Shown: positions 1-8,038, counted from the first letter of the stretch. The stretch: 28,835 nt of DNA from PALSA-660 sp036508875 (GCA_036508875.1 DATCGP010000059.1:1-28835); one strand, 5' to 3'. The notes: generated by a model from the letters alone, not told the origin. Program-made: numbers and translations.

Positions 1-638
1 TGGCCCGGTACGGCATCTCGAGCTCGGGCACTCTCGGAGTCTCCATCCCGTTCCTGAGGAACATCGAGAAGACCACGCGGGCCGCCCGGCGGGCCCGCCC
101 CGGGGACGCCCACGCTCTCGCGGCGGACCTGTGGGCGAGCGGCATCCACGAGGCGCGGATCCTGGCGTCGATGCTGGACGTGCCGACGCTTGTCACGCGC
201 GAGCAGGCCGACGCATGGGCTGCCGACCTCGACTCGTGGGACGTCTGCGACGGGTTGTGCAACAACCTGCTGGACAAGACGCGGATCGCGTACGAGCTGG
301 CGACGGAGTGGGCCACCGCCGCGCCGGAGTTCGTGAAGCGTGCCGGGTTCGTGCTCATGTGCATGCGCGCGCTGCACGACCGCACGGCCGGGGACGAGAC
401 GTTCTTGGGGTTCCTTGCCCTGGTGGAACGCGAGGCCGACGACGAGCGCCCGTTCGTGAAGAAGGCGATCAACTGGGCGCTGCGGCAGATCGGGAAACGG
501 AACGGCTACCTGGACGCGGCCGCTGTTGAAGTGGGCCTGCGGTTGCGCGACAGTGGGTCGAAAGCGGCCCGCTGGGTCGCTTCCGACGCATTGCGGGAGC
601 TTACGGACGAGCGCACGATCGCCCGTCTCGGGCGCTAG
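1..638 (+). CDS. DNA alkylation repair protein, AlkD-like (5' end outside window)
   Basis: The reading frame is already open at base 3 and continues to TAG at 638, so the start lies upstream and about 212 C-terminal residues are visible. AlkD-family enzymes are DNA glycosylases built of HEAT-like helical repeats that remove alkylated bases such as 3-methyladenine and 7-methylguanine. The visible part shows an YGISS/SGTLGVSIPFLR segment near the N-terminal side, typical of where this family begins, and a DSWDVCDGLC segment matching the conserved WDxxD region that carries the catalytic-site Trp and Asp. The ATG at 171 is internal: the family similarity continues upstream of it. The protein ends about 55 bases before the next gene. 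The assignment rests on motif recognition; substrate is not shown. Confidence 0.85.
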   Translation, partial: ARYGISSSGTLGVSIPFLRNIEKTTRAARRARPGDAHALAADLWASGIHEARILASMLDVPTLVTREQADAWAADLDSWDVCDGLCNNLLDKTRIAYELATEWATAAPEFVKRAGFVLMCMRALHDRTAGDETFLGFLALVEREADDERPFVKKAINWALRQIGKRNGYLDAAAVEVGLRLRDSGSKAARWVASDALRELTDERTIARLGR

Positions 639-693
639 AGAGAGCGCGGGTGCGCGGCGGGAGCCGCGGCCGGCGACGAGGGGACACGGACGG

Positions 694-2058
694 ATGGCTT
701 CAGCACACTCCCGCACCGATGTCAGGGCGATCGCCGCTGCGATAGCGACGCTGGTCGTGTGGTCCAGCGCGTTCTCGGGCGTGTCGATCGTCGTGGGACC
801 CGGGGGAGGCTACGGGGCGGGCGAGACCGCGCTGCTCCGCTTCCTGGTGGCCTCGGCGACGATGGGGATCGTGGCGGCGGTCACGAAGATGCGGCTGCCG
901 AAGCGCGCCGACCTCCCGTGGATCGCCCTCGCGGCCGTGTTCGGCATCACTCTGTACCACCTCGGGTTCACGTTCGGCGAGACCAGGGTGTCGGCCGGCG
1001 CGGCAGGACTCATCATCGCCACGGGACCGATCTGGACCGCCCTGCTGGCCGTCACATTCCTCTCGGAGCGCTTCAACCGCTGGGGATGGGCGGGCGTCGG
1101 GCTCGCGTTCTGCGGCGCCGCGGCGATCGCGTTCGGCGAGGGCGGCGGCATCGGGTTCGAGCCGATGGCGCTGCTGGTCATGCTCGCGTCGATCTCCACG
1201 GCGATCTACTTCGTACTCGGGAAGAAGCCGCTCCGGACCTACTCCCCACTCGAGTTCACAAGCTATGTGATCTGGATAGGCGTCCTTCCCATGCTCGTGT
1301 TCCTGCCGGGGCTCGTGCAGCAGCTGCCGGCCGCGCCGCCGTCCTCCACGGCGATCATCGTGTTCCTCGGGGTGTTCCCGGGGGCGCTCGCGTACTGCCT
1401 CTGGAGCTATGCGCTGGCCCGGATGCCGGCCTCGACCACCGCCAGCTTCCTGTACGCGCAGCCGGTCCTCGTGATGTTCGTCGCGTGGGTGTGGCAGCAC
1501 ACGGTCCCCGGGCCGGTCACGCTCGTGGGCGGCGCCCTTGCTCTCGCGGGAGTCGTGCTGGTTCAGACGAAGGGCCGGCCGAAGGGCGAGATCACGGTGA
1601 CCGTGGCTCGCACGTCCGAGGAGAGGGCCGCGGTGCGCAAGCTCGCACTCGAGACGATGGCGAACATGGCCGCGAACCTCGACCTTCCGAAGGACTACTT
1701 CGACGAGGAGCTGGCGAGCTTCGACGACTGGTACGGCGGCGATCGTGGCCGCGCAGTGCTGGCTCGCGTCGACGGAGCGCCGGCTGCCGGGGTCGTCTTC
1801 CGGGCCTACGGCGACGGAGATGCCGAGATGCGTCGGCTCTACGTCCGACCCACGTACCGCCGCCGCGGGCTCGCGCGCGCACTGGTGCGCGCGGTGGTGG
1901 AGGAAGCGGCACTGCTCGGATACCGGCGCGTGGTGCTCGTCATGTCCACCGATTTCGAGGTCGCCACCGCGCTGTACGAGTCCGAAGGGTTCGTCGAGAT
2001 CGAACAGTACCGCCCGATGGCGGCGCGCTTCGGGGTCGCTCTGGCCCGCGACCTCTAG
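694..2058 (+). CDS. EamA-family transporter fused to a GNAT N-acetyltransferase domain
   Basis: This 454-residue protein has two parts. Residues about 8-295 form an EamA/DMT-type permease: about ten hydrophobic helices in two repeats, starting with VVWSSAFSGV and containing the typical LRF and YALARMPASTTASFLY segments, so metabolite export across the membrane is likely. Residues about 298-454 form a GNAT acetyltransferase with the acetyl-CoA loop RRRGLA near 389 and the EMRRLYVRP strand before it, and a C-terminal ALYESEGF motif. The junction, near base 1585, is an unbroken frame with a short KGRPKG linker. The start is the ATG at 694; an open extension to 526 overlaps the preceding gene and is compositionally unlike a permease. 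The acetylated and exported substrates are unknown; one could act on the same molecule. Confidence 0.88.
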   Translation: MASAHSRTDVRAIAAAIATLVVWSSAFSGVSIVVGPGGGYGAGETALLRFLVASATMGIVAAVTKMRLPKRADLPWIALAAVFGITLYHLGFTFGETRVSAGAAGLIIATGPIWTALLAVTFLSERFNRWGWAGVGLAFCGAAAIAFGEGGGIGFEPMALLVMLASISTAIYFVLGKKPLRTYSPLEFTSYVIWIGVLPMLVFLPGLVQQLPAAPPSSTAIIVFLGVFPGALAYCLWSYALARMPASTTASFLYAQPVLVMFVAWVWQHTVPGPVTLVGGALALAGVVLVQTKGRPKGEITVTVARTSEERAAVRKLALETMANMAANLDLPKDYFDEELASFDDWYGGDRGRAVLARVDGAPAAGVVFRAYGDGDAEMRRLYVRPTYRRRGLARALVRAVVEEAALLGYRRVVLVMSTDFEVATALYESEGFVEIEQYRPMAARFGVALARDL

Positions 2059-2137
2059 GCGCGGGCCCCAGCCCCGCGCGTCGGCGCGTGATGTAACATT
2101 CCCGGCACGAACAGAAGGAACGAGGAGGGTCAACGGC

Positions 2138-2728
2138 ATGCGCAAGTCCACGGCCGCCCTGGCGGCCGCTTCGCTCATCGTCATCACCGCGCTCGTGCTC
2201 GCGGGCTGCACGTCGTGGTTCGAAAGCCCCGGCGCGCCCGCGAACGATGCGATCGGGGTGGCCAACGGTCACCTGCAGACCGCCGCTTCGATAGAGGCGA
2301 CCGTTTCGGCCGATGCGGCGTCGCTCCAGGCCGTGCCGTACACGAAGGCCGGCGCGAACGCCGCGCTGAAGCTCACCGCTGCGATCGCGACAGCGCTGGC
2401 GAGCGAGCGCAAGGAACTCACCGCGGCCAAGGCCGCGATGGACGGGATGGCCGCGCTCGAGGTGGACGCCCCGCTCAAGGAGTACGCCGCGCTCGAGTCC
2501 GCTTCGATCGACGCGAGGATCGCCCTGGCGGATGGCGAGGCGCGCCTGTACGCCGCGCTCGATCGTCTCTTCAGCTCACTCTCGGGCGCGCTGACGGGCG
2601 TGGACGACCAGGAGACGATCACCGCCATACAGGCGATGCAGCAGGAGGTCGCGGCGCTCAGTGAGTCCGCCAGCGCTGCGGCGAAGACGGCGTCGGACTA
2701 CTTCACGACGAACAGGCTGGGCGGCTAG
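2138..2728 (+). CDS. Putative lipoprotein, Ala-rich helical
   Basis: A 196-residue protein begins with a charged MRK, a hydrophobic stretch and the lipobox LAGC at about residues 22-25, so it should be exported and lipid-anchored on the outer face of the cytoplasmic membrane. The mature part is very rich in Ala, Glu, Ser and Thr and reads as long alpha-helices, for instance SERKELTAAKAAMDGMAAL, suggesting a helical bundle. No enzyme motif is visible and I do not recognise the family. The ATG at 2138 is chosen because a purine-rich ribosome site (AGAAGGAACGAGGAGG, about 2112-2127) lies just upstream and the signal peptide starts there. A TAACAT hexamer at 2094-2099 could be its -10 box. Confidence 0.75.
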   Translation: MRKSTAALAAASLIVITALVLAGCTSWFESPGAPANDAIGVANGHLQTAASIEATVSADAASLQAVPYTKAGANAALKLTAAIATALASERKELTAAKAAMDGMAALEVDAPLKEYAALESASIDARIALADGEARLYAALDRLFSSLSGALTGVDDQETITAIQAMQQEVAALSESASAAAKTASDYFTTNRLGG

Positions 2729-2771
2729 CCGCACACCCGCGAGTCTCCGTTCTCTCCCGAGAGGTCCGACC

Positions 2772-3566
2772 ATGGCGATCGCGCCCGCTCCACCTTTCGA
2801 TGCCGGACGTTGGTTCGACTCCGTGCCCGCGCGCCGGTCGCGGCGCGCGTACTCCGGGGCGCCCGGCGCCGGTGACCTCGCCGCGCTGACCGCCACCGCC
2901 ACCGCGTTCACGCCGTTCGAGGACGCGCGTGTACTCGTGCTGCCGGTCGCGCCGCCGAAGCTCTTCTCGGGCATCATCGGATCCTATGGACGTGTCACCG
3001 GAGAGTGCGCCGCCCTCGTGTTCGTCACGAGCGGGTCCTCGCCGGCCGCCGACGTCCACTGCGGCTATACCGGGGAGGCCCTCGTCCTCGAGGCCCAGGC
3101 GCGCGGGCTCGGCACCTGCTGGATCGCCGGGTCCTTCTCTCGGAGTACCGCGAAGCGGACGGTCGGGCTGCGCGCTGGCGAACGGGTCCGCGCCGTCTCC
3201 CCGGTGGGACGGCCCGCGGAGAAGCTGAGCGGCGCGGAACGGCTCCTGTTCGGGCAGGGCCGGCCGAAACACCGCAAGGCGCTCGAGGCGATCGCCCCCG
3301 GCATCGGATCGTGGCCCGAGTGGGCCGCGGCGGGCGTCCGCGCCGCCCAGGTGGCGCCGTCGGCGATGAACCGGCAGCCTTGGCTGTTCCGGTACGAGGA
3401 CGGCTCGGTGGTGGTCGGCCTCGACTCGGCGGCGCCGGGCATGGGCCGTATCGACGCCGGCATCGCCATGCTCCACTTCGAGCTTGGCGCGCGTGCCGAA
3501 GGCAGCGACGGCGTCTGGGAGATGCTGTCCGGCGATGGCGTGGCCCGTTGGGTGCCCATCTCCTGA
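2772..3566 (+). CDS. Nitroreductase-family (TM1586-like) protein
   Basis: This 264-residue protein resembles the two-lobed putative nitroreductases, FMN-dependent NAD(P)H oxidoreductases. The N-terminal RRSRRAYSG segment (about 21-29) corresponds to the usual R(R/K)S.R.F/Y motif that contacts FMN phosphate. The middle has GYTGEALVLEAQARGLGTCWI, the family's helix plus 'GLGTCW' strand, and the second lobe has APSAMNRQPWLFR, equivalent to the 'PSa.N.QPW' FMN-binding motif. The start at 2772 follows a GAGAGG ribosome site at about 2759. It stands 43 bases after the lipoprotein gene in the same direction, so co-transcription is possible. The physiological electron acceptor cannot be read from sequence. 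Confidence 0.82.
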   Translation: MAIAPAPPFDAGRWFDSVPARRSRRAYSGAPGAGDLAALTATATAFTPFEDARVLVLPVAPPKLFSGIIGSYGRVTGECAALVFVTSGSSPAADVHCGYTGEALVLEAQARGLGTCWIAGSFSRSTAKRTVGLRAGERVRAVSPVGRPAEKLSGAERLLFGQGRPKHRKALEAIAPGIGSWPEWAAAGVRAAQVAPSAMNRQPWLFRYEDGSVVVGLDSAAPGMGRIDAGIAMLHFELGARAEGSDGVWEMLSGDGVARWVPIS

Positions 3567-3674
3567 CGCGCCCGGTTCGCCGCCGCTGGGACGTCCCGCG
3601 TTCACGATGCTAGCATTGGGGTATCCCGATGAGGGGCCGTGGGGCCGGCAGGAACCCGAGTGAGAGGCGGTCAG

Positions 3675-3902
3675 ATGAGCGACGAGCTTCTCGAGGAGCC
3701 AGACGAGCCGATGCCGCTGCGCACCAAGCTCCTCGCCGCCGTCATCATGACGGTGTTCGCGGTCGGCGGCCTGTTCCTCATGCTGCGCATGGGAAGCCCC
3801 ACTATCTCGTCTTCGCGTATCGCTCCCGCCGGGCACTATCCGCTTCCGTGCCCCGTGTGCCACACGGTCACCGCGGATCCGCAGACGATCGGAACACCAT
3901 GA
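3675..3902 (+). CDS. Small single-helix membrane protein with C-terminal CxxCH motif
   Basis: A 75-residue protein: an acidic N-terminus (MSDELLEEPDEP), one transmembrane helix (about residues 18-38, LLAAVIMTVFAVGGLFLML), and a short tail of about 35 residues holding CPVCH near residue 60. CxxCH is the attachment site for covalent c-type haem, and with the acidic side inside the tail would be extracytoplasmic, where haem is attached. An alternative is a CxxC redox or metal site. The start at 3675 follows an AGGCGG ribosome site; an upstream in-frame ATG at 3639 lacks one. Its TGA lies inside the ATGATG that starts the next gene, so the two are likely translationally coupled. The family is not recognised. 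Confidence 0.65.
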   Translation: MSDELLEEPDEPMPLRTKLLAAVIMTVFAVGGLFLMLRMGSPTISSSRIAPAGHYPLPCPVCHTVTADPQTIGTP

Positions 3903-4603
3903 TGAGTGCGAGGACCGGTCGCGAGACGGACCCGGCTCGAGGCGAACGGCAGAGCCGGGACTATACGTTAGGCGAGGAGATCGCGAACAGCGTCACCCAC
4001 GGCGTGGGGGTCGCCTTCTCGATCGCCGCGCTCGTCCTGCTCGTGGCGGTCTCGGCCCGGTACGGCGACGCCTGGGCCTTGGCGAGCGGGATCGTCTTCG
4101 GGGTCTCGCTCATCCTGCTCTACACCGGATCCACGCTCTACCACGCCTTGCCCTTCCCGCGCGCCAGGCCGGTGTTCAAGATCATCGACCACTCGGCGAT
4201 CTACCTGCTCATCGCCGGCAGCTACACGCCGTTCTGCCTGGTGACGCTCCGCAACGACGGCGGCTGGTGGATGTTCGCCCTTCTCTGGGTGTTCGCAGCG
4301 GTGGGGATCTCCACCGAGAGCTTCTGGGCGTACCGCCCGCGCTGGCTTTCCGCGGTGGTGTACCTGCTCATGGGCTGGATGGTCGTCTTCATGATCCAGC
4401 CGGTGATGGCCCACCTCGACTCGACCGGCCTTTGGCTGCTGGTCGCCGGCGGCCTCTGCTACACCCTCGGCACCATCTTCTACGCGATCAAGCGCGTCCC
4501 CTACTTCCACATGGTGTGGCACCTGTGGGTACTCGCGGGAAGCGCATGCCACGTCGTGGCGGTGCTGCTGTTCGTGATGCCCAACGTCACCCGCATCTTC
4601 TGA
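3899..4603 (+). CDS. trhA: Hemolysin III / PAQR family membrane protein
   Basis: The 234-residue product matches the bacterial hemolysin III (TrhA/YqfA) family of seven-helix membrane proteins related to eukaryotic PAQR receptors. Visible marks are EEIANSVTHGVGV at the start of the first helix, STLYHALP, FKIIDHSAIYLLIAGSYTPF with the conserved Asp-His and Ser-Tyr-Thr-Pro, and the terminal MVWHLWVLAGSACHVVAV with its two His. In PAQR proteins the conserved His and Asp form a zinc-binding hydrolase-like site. Translation starts at 3899 (or the adjacent ATG at 3902), overlapping the stop codon of the CxxCH protein. The gene ends two bases from the convergent gene, and no terminator stem is visible there. 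The symbol follows family usage; lytic activity is not implied. Confidence 0.9.
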   Translation: MMSARTGRETDPARGERQSRDYTLGEEIANSVTHGVGVAFSIAALVLLVAVSARYGDAWALASGIVFGVSLILLYTGSTLYHALPFPRARPVFKIIDHSAIYLLIAGSYTPFCLVTLRNDGGWWMFALLWVFAAVGISTESFWAYRPRWLSAVVYLLMGWMVVFMIQPVMAHLDSTGLWLLVAGGLCYTLGTIFYAIKRVPYFHMVWHLWVLAGSACHVVAVLLFVMPNVTRIF

Positions 4604-4605
4604 CG

Positions 4606-5352
4606 CTACGGCCCGACCTCGACTTTCGCGTTCGCGTCGAACGGGTTGGTGCGCACCGTGAAGGAGAACAGGTAGGGGTAGTGGTCCCTCAGGTGGCGCG
4701 CGTACAGCAGCCACTCGCCGAGCAGCCGGCCGTAGGCGCGGGCCATGTCGAGCCGCAGGTGCGCGCGGTCCGCTTCGGGTATGTCGGACAGGTCGCCCCG
4801 GGCCGTCAGCTCCTCGCTCAAGTGTGACACCGCCCATAACATGTCGGTGAAGGAAGCGTGCTCGAGCAGGTTGCCGTTCTGCAGAAGCCCGAGCACGAAC
4901 GAGCGCTGACCAGCCAGGTCGTCCCGAAGCGCCGTGAGGTCGCCCGCATCGAGGTCCATCGCGTGGTGCTCGCCCATCACGGCACGACGGTGCGACTCGA
5001 AATCCCGGGCCGTCCACGATCCGTCGAAGACCATGTGCGCGCGGTCCTCGTCGATCGTGGTGTGGAACTCCGAGATCCTGGCGATCAGCTCGCTCCCGGT
5101 CTGCGCGAAGAATGCCCCGATCACGATGTTCATCTTGTGCAGGAGCTCCTCGCGCTCCCTCGAGGCCAGCAGCCCATTGATGAACAGGCCCACGATCAGC
5201 ACGTTGAGCGGGATGAACGCCAGGTCCAGCAGCGTGTAGAACGCCAGCGACTCATGCATGTCCGCGAAGGCGAAAGAGTCGATGGCGAAGAACACCGCCG
5301 AGGCCGCGACCAGGGAGCCTATCAACCATCCGATGGGCAGGGGCCGTCTCAT
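4606..5352 (-). CDS. Conserved two-helix membrane protein of unknown function
   Basis: The 248-residue product has two N-terminal transmembrane helices (about residues 6-27 and 40-62), followed by a cytosolic, mainly helical domain with many Asp, Glu, His and Arg residues. It ends with YLFSFTVRTNPFD, a C-terminal signature I associate with a widespread family of uncharacterised proteins in diverse bacteria. The segment REREELLHKMNIVIGAFF just after helix two suggests a signalling-style coiled helix, but no kinase, cyclase or effector motif is present. On the minus strand it lies 31 bases beyond the end of the molybdopterin oxidoreductase gene, so the two may be co-transcribed from the 6076 region. 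Function unknown. Confidence 0.72.
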   Translation of the reverse strand: MRRPLPIGWLIGSLVAASAVFFAIDSFAFADMHESLAFYTLLDLAFIPLNVLIVGLFINGLLASREREELLHKMNIVIGAFFAQTGSELIARISEFHTTIDEDRAHMVFDGSWTARDFESHRRAVMGEHHAMDLDAGDLTALRDDLAGQRSFVLGLLQNGNLLEHASFTDMLWAVSHLSEELTARGDLSDIPEADRAHLRLDMARAYGRLLGEWLLYARHLRDHYPYLFSFTVRTNPFDANAKVEVGP

Positions 5353-5383
5353 CGCGGGCCTCTCATGCTTCCGGGGACGCTGA

Positions 5384-6076
5384 TCACTGCGAGAACTGGC
5401 TCTGTGAGCGGTCGCCGGACTGCGAGTAGCCTCGCTGCTCCCAGTAACCGAGGTACTTCGGATCGTTCGACAGTTCGATGCTGGCGACCCACTTCGCCCA
5501 CTTGTAGCCCCAATGGTCCTCGGCGACCACCATGAACGGGTAGCCCCGCTCTGGCGGGATCGTGATGTCGTTCATCTTGTACGCCAGCAGGATCTTGTGG
5601 TCCCTGATGAACGAGAGAGGCAGGGAGGTCGTGTAGCCGTCGACCCCCGTGAAGACGACGGTCGTCGCATCGGCCGACGGTGCGGACTTGTCGATGATGT
5701 CGGAGAGCAGCACGCCCTCCCACAGGATCGTGACGCTCCAGCCTTCGACACAGTCGAGCCGCACGACCTTGGTGTAGGTGGTCTCCTTCGAGATCACCTC
5801 ATCGTAGGTGTACGTGGCAGGCGCCGCGACCAGGCCGCCGACGGTCAACCGGTACGCTGCGATGTCCACGTTCTGCGGGCCCTTGATCGAGTTCTCGCGG
5901 AAGGCGTTCACGGAGTCGAGCCGCTGACCCTGATAGTCGAGGACCTCCGCCGAGGGCAAGGCGCCGCCGGAGCGCGGCGCCGCGCAGCCGGTGACGGTGA
6001 TCGCCAGTGCCACGAGGCCGGCCAGGATCAGACGCAGCGAAGGACTCAGGCCGGTGACTCGTTGTGCGCGAGACAT
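5384..6076 (-). CDS. Lipoprotein molybdopterin-dependent oxidoreductase (SUOX/YedY-like fold)
   Basis: The 230-residue protein has an N-terminal signal with lipobox VTGCAAP (about residue 28), then a molybdopterin-binding domain of the sulfite-oxidase/MsrP superfamily. The key motif VVRLDCVEGWSVTILWEGV carries the Cys expected to ligate molybdenum, followed by VVFTGVDGYTTSLPL, DHKILLAYKMND and PERGYPFMVV, which match the family core. It lacks the dimerisation domain and is shorter than eukaryotic sulfite oxidases. Membrane anchoring outside the cytoplasm by lipid rather than a Tat signal is unusual, because no twin-arginine is evident in the N-terminus. The start at 6076 has a GGAAGG ribosome site. 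It is divergent from the FAD reductase across 87 bases. The substrate is unknown. Confidence 0.83.
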   Translation of the reverse strand: MSRAQRVTGLSPSLRLILAGLVALAITVTGCAAPRSGGALPSAEVLDYQGQRLDSVNAFRENSIKGPQNVDIAAYRLTVGGLVAAPATYTYDEVISKETTYTKVVRLDCVEGWSVTILWEGVLLSDIIDKSAPSADATTVVFTGVDGYTTSLPLSFIRDHKILLAYKMNDITIPPERGYPFMVVAEDHWGYKWAKWVASIELSNDPKYLGYWEQRGYSQSGDRSQSQFSQ

Positions 6077-6163
6077 GAACGACCTTCCAGGGAAGAGGAT
6101 GATGGTAGGGCACGCGACTCGCGACCACACACCTCTATGTTCCCCTTTGTGAGGAGAGTACCG

Positions 6164-6871
6164 ATGGCTGCCACCGTGCACGCAGTCAAGCTCGTCGAAG
6201 CGCGGGTCGAGTGCGCCGGCACGGGCATGTTCGCGTTCACCCGCCCGGAAGGATATCGGTTCGCACCCGGCCAGTTCCAATCGCTCACCCTGGTCACGCG
6301 GGAGGGTGAACAGACGAAGTCGTTCAGCCACTGCGACGCGCCCGGCGAGCCCGCGTCGCTGGTGCTCACGCGTCTGACGGGAAGCGCGTTCAAAGACGCG
6401 CTGCTCGCGCTGCGCCCGGGCGACGAGGTCAAGGTGGCCGGCCCGTTCGGTCGCCTCAGCCTGCCGGAGGGGACGGCTCGGGCCGGGTTCCTGGTGGGAG
6501 GCGTGGGCGTCACGCCAGCAGCGAGCATCGTGGGTGACTCGGTGCTTCGCAAGACCGGCCTGGACTGCCTGGTCGTGTACGGCAACCAGGACCAGTCCTG
6601 CATCCCCCTCCGGGAGCGCTTCGCCAGCTACGAGGCGTCCGGCGCTCCGGTACGGGTCGTCGACGTGCTGTCGCGTCCGCTGCCGGGCTGGGGCGGCGAG
6701 GTTGGCTACATCTCGGCCGACATACTCCGTCGCCACTGCGACCCGGCCGAGCCGCGCCACTGGTTCGTATCGGGCCCGCCCACGATGGTGTCCGCGATGC
6801 TCGCCGTTCTCGTCGAATGTGGAGTGCCGGGCGAGTGGGTCTCGTCCGAGTGCTTTACGGGGTATCGGTAG
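6164..6871 (+). CDS. FAD/NAD(P)H-binding oxidoreductase (ferredoxin reductase-type)
   Basis: This 235-residue flavoprotein has the two-domain ferredoxin-NADP reductase layout. The N-terminal barrel contains the FAD-binding segment TKSFSHCDAP (equivalent to RxYS) and the second domain contains LVGGVGVTPAASI, the GGxGxTP nucleotide-binding loop, then FVSGPPTMV and the terminal SECFTGY. It has no iron-sulfur domain of its own, so it probably passes electrons to or from a separate partner. The start at 6164 is preceded by GAGGAG (6151-6156); the earlier in-frame ATG at 6137 has no such site. It is divergent from the molybdenum lipoprotein, but as a cytosolic enzyme a direct link would need a membrane carrier not seen here. 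Confidence 0.85.
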   Translation: MAATVHAVKLVEARVECAGTGMFAFTRPEGYRFAPGQFQSLTLVTREGEQTKSFSHCDAPGEPASLVLTRLTGSAFKDALLALRPGDEVKVAGPFGRLSLPEGTARAGFLVGGVGVTPAASIVGDSVLRKTGLDCLVVYGNQDQSCIPLRERFASYEASGAPVRVVDVLSRPLPGWGGEVGYISADILRRHCDPAEPRHWFVSGPPTMVSAMLAVLVECGVPGEWVSSECFTGYR

Positions 6872-6982
6872 GCGCAGGACCGTCGACTGGGCATCGCGCT
6901 TGCAGTGGGTATACATGGGTCGTCAGAGGTACGCCGGCACTACGAGTGACGCGACCGGAATCGACGAAGCGGAGTGTGGAAC

Positions 6983-7387
6983 ATGGAGATCATCGCGAGG
7001 ACCTGTAACACCGGCATGCTCGCCGGCGAGCGCACCGCCGCCAGGCTGTTCGCGGGCTTGGGGGCCGTCATATGGAGCCTGCTCGCGATCGCCCTCTTCT
7101 TCAACCTCCAGACTCCGAACGCTTCGATGCTGGTCATCATGGTCGCTGTGCCGCTGGTGCTGAGCGTTCTGGCCCTGGCTCTCGGCTGGTTCTACGAGAA
7201 TCTCGGGGCCGCGCTCCTGTTCGCCGGAGCGATCGGCACCGTTGTCTGGGGCTTCGTCGAGGGATGGGAACCCGGGGTATGGGGGATCACGGCGCTGATA
7301 CTCATCGCGCCGGAGATCGTCGCGGGTGTGCTGTTCCTCATGGCCGCCCGCATGCAGGAGGTCTGCCTTCTCGAGCAGAAGGCGTAG
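6983..7387 (+). CDS. Four-helix integral membrane protein, unknown function
   Basis: The 134-residue product is almost entirely hydrophobic, with about four transmembrane helices: LFAGLGAVIWSLLAIALFF, LVIMVAVPLVLSVLALALG, ALLFAGAIGTVVWGFV and GITALILIAPEIVAGVLFL. It has no signature residues that point to a transporter or enzyme. ATG at 6983 is preferred to the GTG at 6974 because GGAG (6971-6974) sits at the right distance from it. A TATACA hexamer at 6910-6915 may be the -10 of its own promoter, though no good -35 matches. It ends four bases from the convergent FKBP gene. Confidence 0.62.
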   Translation: MEIIARTCNTGMLAGERTAARLFAGLGAVIWSLLAIALFFNLQTPNASMLVIMVAVPLVLSVLALALGWFYENLGAALLFAGAIGTVVWGFVEGWEPGVWGITALILIAPEIVAGVLFLMAARMQEVCLLEQKA

Positions 7388-7391
7388 CGAG

Positions 7392-7823
7392 CTAGGCCTC
7401 CGCGCTCTCGACCCCGACGAGCTCGATTTGGAACACGAGCGTCTGGCCCGCGAGCGGGTGGTTGAAGTCGAGCGTGACCTGCTCGCCGTCGATCGCGACG
7501 ATGCGGCCCGGCATCTCGTCGCCCTCGGGCGAGACGAGTGTGACCATGCCGCCCACGTAGGGATCGGTGGCGAAGTCCTCGAGCGAGACGGTCTGGACCA
7601 GTTCGTCGTGTTTCGGGCCGTACGCTTCGGCCGGCTTGATCGTCACGGTCGCCGTCTTACCCGGTGCGAGGCCTATCAGGGCCGCTTCGAAGCCGGGGAT
7701 GACCTGGCCGGCGCCAACGGTGAACTCGAGCGGGTCGCGACCTTCGCTGGAATCGAACTGGGCGCCGCCGAGGAGCGTGCCGCGGTAGTGGACCGTGACC
7801 GTGTCTCCCGTCTTGACCTGCAT
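7392..7823 (-). CDS. FKBP-type peptidyl-prolyl isomerase, SlyD-like
   Basis: The 143-residue protein has the SlyD-type layout: an FKBP core interrupted by an insert-in-flap chaperone domain. Residues about 1-70 contain VTVHYRGTLLGGAQFDSS and VIPGFEAALIGLAPGK, the FKBP active-site strands; the insert spans about 70-125 and the C-terminus returns to the core with TLDFNHPLAGQTLVFQIEL, the characteristic SlyD ending. It should catalyse prolyl cis-trans isomerisation and assist folding in the cytoplasm, since no signal peptide is present. The long His/Cys-rich metal-binding tail of enterobacterial SlyD is missing, so a role in nickel delivery is not supported. Confidence 0.92.
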   Translation of the reverse strand: MQVKTGDTVTVHYRGTLLGGAQFDSSEGRDPLEFTVGAGQVIPGFEAALIGLAPGKTATVTIKPAEAYGPKHDELVQTVSLEDFATDPYVGGMVTLVSPEGDEMPGRIVAIDGEQVTLDFNHPLAGQTLVFQIELVGVESAEA

Positions 7824-8038
7824 CGGAGTCCCGCCTTTCGGTGTCGGACAGCCTTGTGTAGCCGGGACATTACACCACCGGTGGCGGTGCGGTCGGGGCC
7901 GGGGATGTCGTCGCCATGCGCTACACTGTGGACGAGATTCGACGCGTCACGGGTTGCCGGGGGAGTCCGCGCCAGTCGGACGGGCAAGACTCGGGATCCG
8001 CGCCGCCGACTTGGTGCCGAAGGCGGAACGGTGCGATC

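Noticed and set aside
700..2265. A 521-codon open frame on the minus strand
   Set aside because: It runs antisense to the EamA-GNAT gene, is rich in Arg, His and Asp as GC-rich shadows are, and has no domain or ribosome site.
3607..3616. ATGCTAGCAT palindrome upstream of the CxxCH gene
   Set aside because: A 10-base palindrome with no repeat elsewhere in the window; it may include a TAGCAT -10 but no -35 fits.
6900..6915. TTGCAG...TATACA as a promoter pair
   Set aside because: The spacing is only four bases, too short for a sigma-70 promoter.
7875..7884. CCACCGGTGG palindrome between the FKBP and winged-helix genes
   Set aside because: It is possible as an operator for the divergent genes but is short and expected by chance in GC-rich DNA.
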